A stretch of 6,401 nt of DNA from Planctomycetes bacterium RBG_16_43_13 (GCA_001828445.1 MHYJ01000128.1:1422-7822), one strand, 5' to 3'. Numbered from the stretch's first letter, positions 1 through 6,401 are shown. The notes: generated from the letters alone by a model not told the origin. Made by a program: numbers and translations.

Positions 1-339
1 CTCTGCACGGCATTTCACAAAACTGACCATCGCTCCATTATCTATAGGCGGCTGGGTATTCGCCATAGCGGCTACGCTTGTAAATCCGCCAGCGATTGCC
101 GCCGCAGAACCAGTAGCAATCGTTTCCTTATGCTCACCGCCTGGCTCTCTCAGATGGACGTGCATATCTATGAGACCAGGCACAACGAGTAACCCTTTAG
201 CATCAATTATCACATCCGCTTTTACAGTAATAGTGCCGATACGCTTTATCTTTTTACCTTCGACAAGAATATCTACAACTTTATTAAGGTTATTTGCCGG
301 GTCGATCACACGACCACCTTTTATGAGAATTGTTTGCAT
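1..339 (-). CDS. pyrC: Dihydroorotase, class I (partial: N-terminal 113 residues)
   Basis: Dihydroorotase interconverts N-carbamoyl-L-aspartate and dihydroorotate, the third step of de novo pyrimidine synthesis, in the cytoplasm. I translated the reverse strand from the ATG at 339-337; the frame stays open to the window edge, so the C-terminal part is missing. Visible are the N-terminal beta-sandwich typical of amidohydrolases ([11 protein letters not shown], residues 6-16), then [14 protein letters not shown] (54-67), with His60 and His62 as the expected metal ligands and Arg64 as the expected substrate contact. [12 protein letters not shown] follows at 84-95, with Asn94 matching the substrate-binding Asn of the usual MPNT motif, although the Pro of that motif is Ala here. 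The start lies one base after the pyrB stop and has no obvious Shine-Dalgarno site, so translation is probably coupled to pyrB. The metal-binding HVH is intact, so this looks like an active enzyme rather than a non-catalytic DHOase-like subunit, but the later metal ligands lie outside the window. Other amidohydrolases such as hydantoinase are less likely given the HLREPG motif and the pyrB neighbour. Confidence 0.95.
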   Translation of the reverse strand, partial: MQTILIKGGRVIDPANNLNKVVDILVEGKKIKRIGTITVKADVIIDAKGLLVVPGLIDMHVHLREPGGEHKETIATGSAAAIAGGFTSVAAMANTQPPIDNGAMVSFVKCRAE

Positions 340-340
340 A

Positions 341-1306
341 TCAATTTGCGTTAGATAGCACTAAGAACACTGCCATTCTCGCGTAAACGCCATTAGCAGT
401 TTGATCTAAAATAACAGATTGACCGCAGTCCACGACTTCGTCTGAGAGCTCTATACCTCTATTTACAGGACCGGGGTGCATTATTATCGCATCCTTTTTC
501 AAGAGTTTTAGACGTTCCTTACCCAAGCCAAATGATTTGGTATATTCCTCGAAAGACGGAATGAGCCCTTTCTCCTGTCTCTCGAGCTGGAGGCGAAGCA
601 TCATTACAACATCCGCCTTTGGCAGGACGCTATCAAAATCTCGGGATATAGTTATACTCTTAAAGATATTTTTTGCGTATTTAGGCATAAGGACAGGAGG
701 AGCTACTATGGTTATGTTGTTCCTAAATTTTGTTAGTAGGTTTATGTTCGAACGCGCCACCCTGCTATAGGCGATATCACCTACGATAACGATATTCAGT
801 TCCTCCAGTCGCCCCTTTTTTTCTCTTATGGTTACAGCGTCGAGGAGTGCCTGTGTGGGATGTTCATTCTTGCCATCGCCAGCATTTACTATGGACACAT
901 TCGTCTTACCTGCTAATTGGGCTAAAACTCCATCTGCGGAATGTCTCATCACAACAACATCAGCTCCCATCGCCTCCATATTTTTTATTGTGTCGAGGAT
1001 GGTCTCACCTTTTACTATGCTGGAGGTAGAAGGTGAGATATCTATTACATCCGCACCTAAATGTCTGCCTGCGATTGTGAACGATAGGCGGGTGCGAGTG
1101 CTCGGCTCTGTAAAGAGCGTAATAATGTTCTTGCCTTTGAGCGGTTTGAATTTGGTTATCCTGTCGTTACGAGCCGCTTTTTTGAGTGCCTCTGCGGTGT
1201 CAAGGATTAGGAGTATATCGTCTTTTGATAAGTCCGCTATACCAAGCAGGTCTTTTCTACGATGTTTTTTACACTTGCTAATTATGGAGCCGAGGACATC
1301 AACCAT
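341..1306 (-). CDS. pyrB: Aspartate carbamoyltransferase catalytic subunit
   Basis: The enzyme condenses carbamoyl phosphate with L-aspartate to form N-carbamoyl-aspartate, the committed step of pyrimidine synthesis. It has 321 residues from the ATG at 1306-1304. An in-frame TTG lies just upstream at 1309-1307, but the ATG sits 6 nt after a good AGGAG and is preferred. Family motifs run in order: the carbamoyl-phosphate loop STRTR (residues 69-73), the SSIVKGET loop (95-102) that supplies the Ser/Lys reaching in from the neighbouring subunit, RHS (121-123), HPTQALLD (149-156), [12 protein letters not shown] (176-187), the LRLQLERQ segment (237-244) that binds aspartate, and HPGPVNRG (277-284). 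The absence of ornithine-specific signatures and the adjacent pyrC exclude ornithine carbamoyltransferase. The N-terminus carries about 10 more residues, with a basic SKCKKHRRK stretch, before the usual RKDLLGI start of the domain. No pyrI regulatory gene lies next to it. By analogy with Aquifex-type enzymes it could form a complex with PyrC; that is inference. Confidence 0.97.
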   Translation of the reverse strand: MVDVLGSIISKCKKHRRKDLLGIADLSKDDILLILDTAEALKKAARNDRITKFKPLKGKNIITLFTEPSTRTRLSFTIAGRHLGADVIDISPSTSSIVKGETILDTIKNMEAMGADVVVMRHSADGVLAQLAGKTNVSIVNAGDGKNEHPTQALLDAVTIREKKGRLEELNIVIVGDIAYSRVARSNINLLTKFRNNITIVAPPVLMPKYAKNIFKSITISRDFDSVLPKADVVMMLRLQLERQEKGLIPSFEEYTKSFGLGKERLKLLKKDAIIMHPGPVNRGIELSDEVVDCGQSVILDQTANGVYARMAVFLVLSNAN

Positions 1307-1312
1307 CAAATG

Positions 1313-1317
1313 CTCCT
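1313..1317 (-). promoter_or_regulatory. Shine-Dalgarno site that decides the pyrB start
   Basis: On the minus strand AGGAG is followed by CATTTG and then ATG, giving a spacing of 6 nt to the ATG at 1306. The alternative TTG at 1309 would be only 3 nt away, so this site favours the ATG. It is one of only two strong Shine-Dalgarno matches in the window. Confidence 0.75.
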
Positions 1318-1363
1318 AATAAAGTCGAGGAATATTAACAAAAGGATTGTCACATTTCAAGTG

Positions 1364-2494
1364 TTATTCCCAAAGTAGCTTATTTAGTATTATTTTCTGT
1401 GTAGCTGTGTTACTGTCTATCTTTTTTATTTCATCCAATAACACCTTCTGACGATTGGTAAATACAATTGCTTTGCCTGACGAATATTTCATACCTGCAA
1501 GTTGTAGATGCTCTAATATTTTTTGCCTCAACGTGTCTATGTTAGTACCGTTCAATGCGGAGACGGCAACGTCAAATCCATCGGCTCTTACATTATGTTT
1601 CAAGTCAACCTTGTTTAGTATCCGTAAAGATGATTTTTCTGTATCTAAATCGTCCGTGCCCTCGGCATCATACAACATCAGTAATAAATCGGCTCGCCTG
1701 ATAATACCTTCAGTCCTTTCGATGCTCATTTCTTCAAGTTTATCCTGTGGCTTTCTTACGCCAGCCGTATCTGTAATCTCAAACGGGATTTCGTCTATGG
1801 CTATAATCTCTTTTATGGGGTCACGGGTAGTGCCGGGAGTAGGATGGACAAGCACACGATATTTTCCTATAAGTGCATTAAAGAGCGTTGATTTTCCTAC
1901 ATTTGGAGCACCTACTATACCAATCTTCTTAGGACTCTCAAGCGAGATACCTAAATCTGCGGTCTCGAGGAGTATTGCTATTTCTGACTTAATAGTTGGA
2001 GTGTCAGTATTCTCAATAATCTTTTTAATAGCGCCTGAAAGTGCTCCATTATATTGGTCGTTTAGGACCTTTGCAGAGAAGCGGGTTACAGCGGTTGGGA
2101 GGAGCGACAGTGCCTCCTGCTGTATGCGGTCTATCTTTTTGTTTTGGTAGGCAATCTGTATTAGTTCGTTCTGGCTGATTTTTTCTATACCTAATTTATG
2201 GAGCGCATCGAGTATTTTCCGAGCAGGAAGAAAGCCGCCGTGGCAATTTATCTCAACCGTATCCTCGCCAGAGAAACTCTCCTCACGGCTGATAAACCTT
2301 GCAATGACTTCATCTATGGGGTTACTCTGTTCGTAGATATGTCCATAATATAGTTTGAACGGCTTCTCTATTGGCCGTCCACTTTTACTGAGAAAGATGG
2401 TATTCACGCGGGTGAGTACCTCAGAACCTACTACCTCTATTACACTTATGGCGCCATTACCTATAGGAGTGGTTTGGCAGGCGTATGTAGGCAT
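1364..2494 (-). CDS. mnmE: Divergent, shortened MnmE-family GTPase (TrmE-like)
   Basis: MnmE, with its partner MnmG, installs the 5-carboxymethylaminomethyl-type modification on wobble uridine of certain tRNAs, using a folate-binding N-terminal domain, a helical domain and a potassium-stimulated GTPase. This protein has 376 residues against about 450 in the usual family. The N-terminal domain is recognisable: TTPIGNGAISVIEVVG (8-23) matches the family's TPPGRGGIGIIRISG, and FSGEDTVEINCHGG (74-87) is well kept. The G domain is complete: G1 GAPNVGKST (195-203), including the Asn of the potassium site, G2 GTTRD (221-225), G3 DTAG (242-245), followed by an MnmE-like EEMSIERT, G4 NKVD (294-297) and G5 SAL (312-314). 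Two parts are abnormal. The usual PGEFTxRAFLNxK segment is altered to QNELIQIAYQNKK (108-120), and the C-terminal helical part is only about 37 residues, ending in NKLLWE with no CxGK cysteine motif. Der/EngA is excluded because there is a single G domain and an MnmE-like N-terminus. The start is 14 nt after coaX and has no clear Shine-Dalgarno site. Family assignment is firm; retention of the tRNA-modifying reaction is uncertain. Confidence 0.85.
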   Translation of the reverse strand: MPTYACQTTPIGNGAISVIEVVGSEVLTRVNTIFLSKSGRPIEKPFKLYYGHIYEQSNPIDEVIARFISREESFSGEDTVEINCHGGFLPARKILDALHKLGIEKISQNELIQIAYQNKKIDRIQQEALSLLPTAVTRFSAKVLNDQYNGALSGAIKKIIENTDTPTIKSEIAILLETADLGISLESPKKIGIVGAPNVGKSTLFNALIGKYRVLVHPTPGTTRDPIKEIIAIDEIPFEITDTAGVRKPQDKLEEMSIERTEGIIRRADLLLMLYDAEGTDDLDTEKSSLRILNKVDLKHNVRADGFDVAVSALNGTNIDTLRQKILEHLQLAGMKYSSGKAIVFTNRQKVLLDEIKKIDSNTATQKIILNKLLWE

Positions 2495-2508
2495 AGAAAA
2501 TAAGATTA

Positions 2509-3267
2509 TTATTTGTGGTCGTGTGTTGCAGCTTTGTTTTCTGTTGTATAATATGCTGTCGCAATCCCCTCGAGTGTTAGGTGTGGGATGACTTCATCGA
2601 ACAGGCCAAGGTTCTTCAGCAGGTTAGCATCACCACCAGTGGCTATAATGTATGGCTTACATTTTAATTCTCGTCTTATATTTTTGATGACACATTCTAT
2701 TAGCCCTACTACTGACCAGAAGACCCCCGACTTTATATTGTCTATGGTGTTTTTACCTATGGTCTTTATCGGCTTGGTTGGTTTTACAAGGGGTAGAAGT
2801 TCGCAGTAGTCGTTTAGTGTCTTTGCTGATGTGCTCATACCGGGTGCTATTACGCCGCCAACGAATTCTCCCTTTCCTGAGACGACGTCGAATGTTATAG
2901 CTGTCCCCATATCCACTACGACGCAGGCATCTTTCACACGTTCGTATGCGGCAATGGCATTTGCGAGGCGGTCCATACCAACAGTTTTTGGATTATCCAC
3001 CTTTAGAGATATGGGTGGCTTAATATCTCTGCCGAGTTTCTTTATAGGGAGGGTACCAAGGTGTTTTCTAATAACCGATTCAAATTTTCTCTCGGCAGAC
3101 GGTCTTACGGAGGCATATACGACTCCACCAATGTTTTTTGACTTCCAGAGCCGTAGTTTTACGGAGGACATAGTTCTTGTGTTAACGGTGTATGCTTGAA
3201 CTACTTTTCTTCCATCAAATAATCCAATGTGCGTTTTGGTATTTCCGATATCAGCTACTATAAGCAT
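2509..3267 (-). CDS. coaX: Type III pantothenate kinase
   Basis: The enzyme phosphorylates pantothenate with ATP, the first step of coenzyme A synthesis, in the cytoplasm. Its 252 residues match the usual length of about 250-260. It belongs to the acetate kinase/Hsp70 (ASKHA) fold, and the type III motifs are all visible: the phosphate loop DIGNTKTHIG (6-15), NPKTVGMDRLANAIAAY (92-108) containing the GxDR Asp99 that acts as the proposed catalytic base, the second phosphate motif DMGTAITFD (119-127), GGVIAPG (137-143), LNDYCELLP (151-159) and ATGGDA (209-214). These distinguish it from type I (CoaA) and type II (CoaW) kinases. The ATG at 3267 gives an N-terminus (MLIVADIGNT) that begins directly in the first strand of the fold, as in family members; no Shine-Dalgarno sequence precedes it. 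A 70-nt gap separates it from the upstream gspC-like gene and a 14-nt gap from the downstream mnmE. The related bifunctional BirA-CoaX and Baf-type regulators are less likely, because all catalytic motifs are present and there is no extra domain. Confidence 0.95.
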   Translation of the reverse strand: MLIVADIGNTKTHIGLFDGRKVVQAYTVNTRTMSSVKLRLWKSKNIGGVVYASVRPSAERKFESVIRKHLGTLPIKKLGRDIKPPISLKVDNPKTVGMDRLANAIAAYERVKDACVVVDMGTAITFDVVSGKGEFVGGVIAPGMSTSAKTLNDYCELLPLVKPTKPIKTIGKNTIDNIKSGVFWSVVGLIECVIKNIRRELKCKPYIIATGGDANLLKNLGLFDEVIPHLTLEGIATAYYTTENKAATHDHK

Positions 3268-3337
3268 TGTGATGATTTTAGATTGTATATGTTGGATTGC
3301 AACCTAAAACTTGGAATATGGATATGAAAATAGCTAA

Positions 3338-4288
3338 CTACTTAGTGTCTCGCTTTAATCGATATTCTATAGTAATATCTCTACCTGCCCTGTCTATTAC
3401 CACTGTAACTTTCGAGCTATTTCGGAGCGCCTTATCCTTAAACATCTTATTTGCCTCATCATAACTTTTTACTTCCATACCATTTATAGTTTTTATTATA
3501 TCACCGCTCTGAAATCCCCTTGCTGATACAATAGAGCCGCTATTGACGCTATCAATCTTAACACCGCCACCAGAGGCGAAGGAAAATGTGAGGTCGCTAT
3601 TTAGAACCACCTCGTGATTTTGCATAAGCCAGTCCCTCTCTCTTTCGTCAACCTCCCACTCCTTCTTGTTTACATCATCTTTGACGAGGTCTGTTGAGAA
3701 CTCTTTACTATCGTAAGGGCGAGAGAAGGTGGTAGATGGAGGTATCTTTTTCATAGTGTCGATGCCGCTACTTATAGGTGGAGCATCTGTGTCAGGAGCA
3801 GAGAGTTCTTCTCTCTTACCGTTGTTGTCAAATACAACCTTATTGAAATATACTTCGACTATTTTGACGCCTTCAAGCCCCGAAACCTTATTACCATCTT
3901 GGTCGAGGATTTCCTCTCCATAATATACGAGCACATTTTGCTTTTTTGTAAGGATTTGGAGTAAGGCGGATGCCTTCTTTGGGTCTTTTGAATTTGGCAT
4001 AGTGCCTTCTACCTGTAGCAAACCAGCGAGAGGTCTGGTATCTCTTAGTGGGCTATCTGTCTTTTTAGGCGCCTCTATTGGATTTGGCAGAAGGGATATA
4101 ACTTTATAGTATTGTATTGGAGGTGGCGGTGTTATATTAGTTTTTACGCTGTCTTTCTTTGGCATATCGGAGAGCCAGTTAATATTAGCTGGGAACAGGA
4201 AAGAGTTGAATAAGAATACAATTATTCCAATTATTAGAATAACATCCAAGAATACCAACGAATTTTTCAGTAATTTTAATCTCTTCAT
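3338..4288 (-). CDS. gspC: GspC-like type II secretion inner-membrane protein (HR + PDZ)
   Basis: GspC spans the inner membrane and links the inner-membrane platform to the outer-membrane secretin GspD. The 316-residue protein has a short basic cytoplasmic start (MKRLKLLK), one hydrophobic membrane segment at about 12-32 with no signal-peptidase site seen, a Pro-rich periplasmic linker (PPPP at 54-57), an HR (homology region) domain at about 87-163 (LAGLLQVEGTMPNSKDPKKASALLQ, then a KIVEVYFNKVVFDNNGKRE strand pair), a charged linker at about 165-215 and a C-terminal PDZ domain at about 226-312. Key PDZ residues are visible: GGVKIDSVNSGSIVSARG, then FQSGDIIKTINGMEV. The segment before the PDZ (VDERERDWLMQNHEVVL) resembles the helix that precedes the PDZ in GspC. 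PilP of type IV pili has the HR-like domain but no PDZ, so GspC is the better match. It follows the pilus ATPase gene by 30 nt, in a likely operon, with no Shine-Dalgarno site. The family call rests on architecture and pattern; the symbol is by similarity only. Confidence 0.8.
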   Translation of the reverse strand: MKRLKLLKNSLVFLDVILIIGIIVFLFNSFLFPANINWLSDMPKKDSVKTNITPPPPIQYYKVISLLPNPIEAPKKTDSPLRDTRPLAGLLQVEGTMPNSKDPKKASALLQILTKKQNVLVYYGEEILDQDGNKVSGLEGVKIVEVYFNKVVFDNNGKREELSAPDTDAPPISSGIDTMKKIPPSTTFSRPYDSKEFSTDLVKDDVNKKEWEVDERERDWLMQNHEVVLNSDLTFSFASGGGVKIDSVNSGSIVSARGFQSGDIIKTINGMEVKSYDEANKMFKDKALRNSSKVTVVIDRAGRDITIEYRLKRDTK

Positions 4289-4318
4289 ACAAGTATTTTA
4301 TTGTTGCTCTCAACTAAT

Positions 4319-5458
4319 TTAACGATGTTGAGTGAATTTGGTTGTGCTGTCCTTGCCGGCGGTTGTATATTTCACAGTGTCCTTCTTTATACCGCGAAGT
4401 TCGAGTTTCAGTTCGTCAGGTATATCTGCGGCAACCAATGCGTCCTCAAGCGTAACCATATCTTTCTCGAGGAGATGTTTCAGCGACTGGTTAAATGTCT
4501 GCGTCCCGTAATAGATACCTTCCTTTATTGCCTTATATATTTCGTTGAACTTTCCATCAAATATAAGTTCTTTTATTGTGGGTGTGCCGAGTAGTAGTTC
4601 AATGGCAGGAACGCGCGATGTCCCATCCTTCGTAGGGATGAGACGCTGGGATATAACGCCCTCAAGGAGTTGAGATAGCTGTTGTCTGAGGAAGTTATGT
4701 TGATGCGGTGGGAAGAAGTTCATTATTCTCTCCACCGTCTGCATAGCGTTGACTGTGTGCAGGGTGCTGAAGACCAAATGCCCCGTCTCTGCCGCACTTA
4801 GAGCCGCCTCGACTGTATCAGTATCTCTCATCTCACCTATCATTATTACATCCGGACTCTGTCGGATTACGTATTTTAGGGCGGCTTGGAAGCTTTCAGT
4901 ATCTCCTCCTACCTCACGCTGTTCTACTACACACTTTTTGTCTATGAATGTGAATTCTATCGGGTCCTCTATCGTTATTACGTGCTTCTCTTCATTTTTA
5001 TTTATGAATTCTATTATTGATGCGAGTGTAGTGGATTTCCCACTGCCTGCCGTCCCTGTTATGAGTATCAATCCCCTCGGCAGTAGTGCGAGTTTCTTCA
5101 GCGGGTCGCTCGGCAGGTTTAGTTCCTCAAAGGTCATTATACTTGTCCGCACATATCGGAAGACCATCCCTATGTAGCCGCGCTGTTTGAATATATTTAC
5201 CCTGAACCTCCCAACTCCAAGCGCCTCATAAGATAGGTCCACCTCGTTGTGCTCGCGGAACTTCTTCTTGTCATAGTCGTCCGTTATCTGCTCAAATATC
5301 TCCTTCACCATCGCCTCTGTAATGGCAGGTCCGCCCGTTGATATGACCTTACCTACCGACCTTATCGCCGGCGGGACGCCAACCTTCAGAAAGAGGTCGG
5401 ACGCCTCCTCCTTCACCATCCGTGCAAGCACATTCCCCAAATCCAAGCCGGTAGTCAT
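4319..5458 (-). CDS. pilT: PilT/PilU-family type IV pilus (retraction-type) ATPase
   Basis: PilT-type proteins are cytoplasmic hexameric ATPases that drive disassembly of type IV pili at the inner-membrane platform, powering twitching and DNA uptake. The 379-residue protein has the N-terminal PAS-like domain (about 1-100, with SDLFLKVGVPPAIRSVG near 20-36 and GRFRVNIF at 83-90) and a RecA-like domain. Visible motifs are Walker A GTAGSGKST (135-143), the Asp box ITIEDPIEF (161-169), Walker B DVIMIGEMRD (203-212) with catalytic Glu209, and the His box TGHLVFSTLH (225-234). No tetracysteine zinc motif or long N-terminal domain is present, which excludes the PilB/GspE extension ATPases. The C-terminal TPTIKELIFDGKFNEI...GTQTFNQSL segment lacks the exact AIRNLI signature of PilT and resembles PilU about as well, so PilT versus PilU is undecided. 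The last ~22 residues are Lys/Thr-rich and probably disordered. A promoter and Shine-Dalgarno site precede the ATG at 5458, and the GspC-like gene follows. Confidence 0.93.
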   Translation of the reverse strand: MTTGLDLGNVLARMVKEEASDLFLKVGVPPAIRSVGKVISTGGPAITEAMVKEIFEQITDDYDKKKFREHNEVDLSYEALGVGRFRVNIFKQRGYIGMVFRYVRTSIMTFEELNLPSDPLKKLALLPRGLILITGTAGSGKSTTLASIIEFINKNEEKHVITIEDPIEFTFIDKKCVVEQREVGGDTESFQAALKYVIRQSPDVIMIGEMRDTDTVEAALSAAETGHLVFSTLHTVNAMQTVERIMNFFPPHQHNFLRQQLSQLLEGVISQRLIPTKDGTSRVPAIELLLGTPTIKELIFDGKFNEIYKAIKEGIYYGTQTFNQSLKHLLEKDMVTLEDALVAADIPDELKLELRGIKKDTVKYTTAGKDSTTKFTQHR

Positions 5459-5469
5459 AAGAGATTTTT

Positions 5470-5477
5470 CCTCACCT
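5470..5477 (-). promoter_or_regulatory. Shine-Dalgarno site of pilT
   Basis: On the minus strand AGGTGAGG lies 11 nt before the pilT ATG (5458-5456). The spacing is slightly long, but this is the only purine-rich match in the leader and supports that start. Confidence 0.55.
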
Positions 5478-5482
5478 TTTTA

Positions 5483-5511
5483 ATTCTACCCCACAAACAC
5501 CCTAAAAGCAA
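5483..5511 (-). promoter_or_regulatory. Putative sigma70-type promoter for pilT and downstream genes
   Basis: On the minus strand a -35-like TTGCTT (5511-5506) is followed after exactly 17 nt by TAGAAT (5488-5483), which matches the TATAAT consensus at 5 of 6 positions; the -35 matches at 3 of 6. It lies in the 63-nt gap between the obg stop and the pilT start, the natural place for an internal promoter. The predicted start of transcription would fall near 5476, inside or at the edge of the Shine-Dalgarno sequence, leaving a leader of about 18 nt. This is a pattern match by eye, not a scored prediction. Confidence 0.4.
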
Positions 5512-5521
5512 TGTCTTTATC

Positions 5522-6401
5522 CTATACCTTCCCCAATTTCCTGAATATCGCATTCGCTAACTCCTTTAGCCCCTTCGACTTTATGGCGGATATAGTAACG
5601 ACGTCTCTCCCTGCAACTTTTTTCAGTTTCTTTAGTCCATCTGCCGAACCCTCCACGTCAACCTTGTTCGCTACGACGAGGCGCGGCTTTTTGGCAAGTT
5701 TCTTACTATATTCTGCGAGTTCGTTCCTGATAATCCTATACGCCTCCGCAGGCGGCTCTGTCGCATAGGGCGAAACGTCAACGAGGTGGAGTATTATGCG
5801 CGTCCGTTCTATGTGTCGGAGAAACCTGTCGCCTAAACCCGCTCCTTTAGACGCCCCCTCGATTAAGCCGGGCAGGTCAGCCAAGACGCAAGTCCTATAT
5901 TTCCCGCCGTAGAGTATTCCTAAATATGGATAGAGTGTCGTGAATGGATAGTCCGCTATCTTCGGTCGAGCGGACGAGAGTTTCGAGAGCAGGGTTGACT
6001 TCCCCGCATTCGGCATACCGACAATCCCCACATCTGCGATGAGCTTGAGTTCGAGTTTGAGATGCCGCTCCTCGCCTTTGACTCCTGCATCGGCGCGGCG
6101 GGGGGTCTGGTTTGTGGCTGTAGCGAAGGACGCATTGCCCCTGCCTCCTTTACCGCCTGCGGCTATGATGATGTCATCGCCATTTTTTTTGAGGTCTTTT
6201 AGTTGAACGGCTTTTTCTCTATCATATATGATGGTGCCGACGGGGACGTGTATTGTGAGGTCTCTCCCCCCTTTGCCGGAGCAGTTTTTCGAGCCGCCCT
6301 TCTCGCCGTCCTCCGCCCTGAACTGGGGTATGTGCGTTAGGTGGTAGAGCGTGTTTAGATTCTCGTCTGCAATGATGATGACGTCCCCGCCCTTGCCGCC
6401 T
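5522..6401 (-). CDS. obg: Obg/CgtA ribosome-associated GTPase (partial: N-terminus outside window)
   Basis: Obg is an essential GTPase that binds the 50S subunit and acts in late ribosome assembly and stress signalling. I read the reverse strand from 6400; 292 residues are visible without a stop. They begin GGKGGDVIIIADENLNTL, well inside the glycine-rich Obg fold, so roughly 40 residues and the true start lie beyond the window. Further Obg-fold signatures are GKGGRDLTIHVPVGTIIYD (positions about 6277-6221) and AAGGKGGRGNASF (about 6163-6125). The linker KLELKLIADVGIVG leads into G1 GMPNAGKST (visible residues 128-136), switch I YPFTTLYPYLGIL, G3 DLPGLIEGASKGAGLG (175-190), G4 NKVD (245-248) and G5 SAI (271-273). 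The protein ends 19 residues after G5, so it lacks the C-terminal OCT domain found in Firmicutes Obg; the full length would be about 330. A GTG at 6031 is an internal valine, not the start, because the Obg fold continues upstream in frame. It is the first gene of the same-strand run in this window. Confidence 0.97.
   Translation of the reverse strand, partial: GGKGGDVIIIADENLNTLYHLTHIPQFRAEDGEKGGSKNCSGKGGRDLTIHVPVGTIIYDREKAVQLKDLKKNGDDIIIAAGGKGGRGNASFATATNQTPRRADAGVKGEERHLKLELKLIADVGIVGMPNAGKSTLLSKLSSARPKIADYPFTTLYPYLGILYGGKYRTCVLADLPGLIEGASKGAGLGDRFLRHIERTRIILHLVDVSPYATEPPAEAYRIIRNELAEYSKKLAKKPRLVVANKVDVEGSADGLKKLKKVAGRDVVTISAIKSKGLKELANAIFRKLGKV

Noticed and set aside
1307..1309. TTG as the pyrB start
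   Set aside because: It would lie only 3 nt from AGGAG; the adjacent ATG at 1306 has better spacing and is a stronger start codon.
828..1319. Plus-strand open frame of 163 codons
   Set aside because: Antisense to the conserved pyrB catalytic region; no motifs of its own.
1310..1363. Attenuator or terminator between mnmE and pyrB
   Set aside because: The CACTT/AATGTG pairing is short and imperfect and no U-run follows; no PyrR-type leader structure could be seen.
1455..2150. Plus-strand open frame of 231 codons
   Set aside because: It lies wholly antisense to mnmE, shows no recognisable family motif and has the Ser/Ile-rich composition of a shadow frame, while the minus strand carries clear GTPase motifs.
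3268..3337. Promoter or hairpin in the gap before coaX (TACAAT box, GTTG/CAAC inverted repeat)
   Set aside because: The -10-like TACAAT has no convincing -35 at the right distance, and the inverted repeat is only 4 bp; neither is above what an A/T-rich gap gives by chance.
5522..6031. A short 169-residue GTPase starting at the GTG at 6031
   Set aside because: The GTG is an in-frame valine of IADVGIVG; upstream codons encode the Obg-fold domain without a stop to the window edge.

Overview
The window is a fully coding stretch of bacterial chromosome in which every recognisable gene lies on the minus strand. Read in the direction of transcription, from right to left, the order is: obg (its 5' end lies outside the window), a PilT/PilU-type pilus ATPase, a GspC-like HR-PDZ inner-membrane protein, coaX (type III pantothenate kinase), a shortened and divergent mnmE, pyrB (aspartate carbamoyltransferase) and pyrC (dihydroorotase, 3' end outside the window). 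The gaps between genes are about 63, 30, 70, 14, 34-57 and 1 nt. There is no gene-free stretch over 300 bases, and I saw no RNA gene, mobile element, long repeat, CRISPR array or clear intrinsic terminator. All plus-strand open frames look like antisense shadows of these genes.

A T2SS-type GspC protein next to a type IV pilus ATPase implies a bacterium with an outer membrane. Composition is moderate to AT-rich by eye, with the obg-pilT end richer in G+C than the mnmE and gspC genes. The gene order, the divergent MnmE and the mixed use of Shine-Dalgarno sites suggest an uncultivated or poorly sampled lineage. A Planctomycetota or related affiliation is possible, but I cannot establish it from the sequence.

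Region by region: 5522-6401 is a ribosome-associated Obg GTPase of the short type. A reasonable sigma70-like promoter with a Shine-Dalgarno sequence sits in the obg-pilT gap and may drive the rest. At 3338-5458 are two secretion/pilus genes: a hexameric retraction-type ATPase followed by a GspC-like protein that would contact an outer-membrane secretin. At 1364-3267 are coaX (first step of coenzyme A synthesis) and an MnmE homologue (tRNA wobble-uridine modification family). At 1-1306 are the second and third enzymes of de novo pyrimidine synthesis, almost abutting and probably translationally coupled.

Nothing here is a clear new defence or mobile system. The observations most worth following up are the MnmE homologue, which lacks the C-terminal catalytic cysteine motif and much of its helical domain, and the pairing of a retraction ATPase (typical of type IV pili) with a GspC protein (typical of type II secretion).
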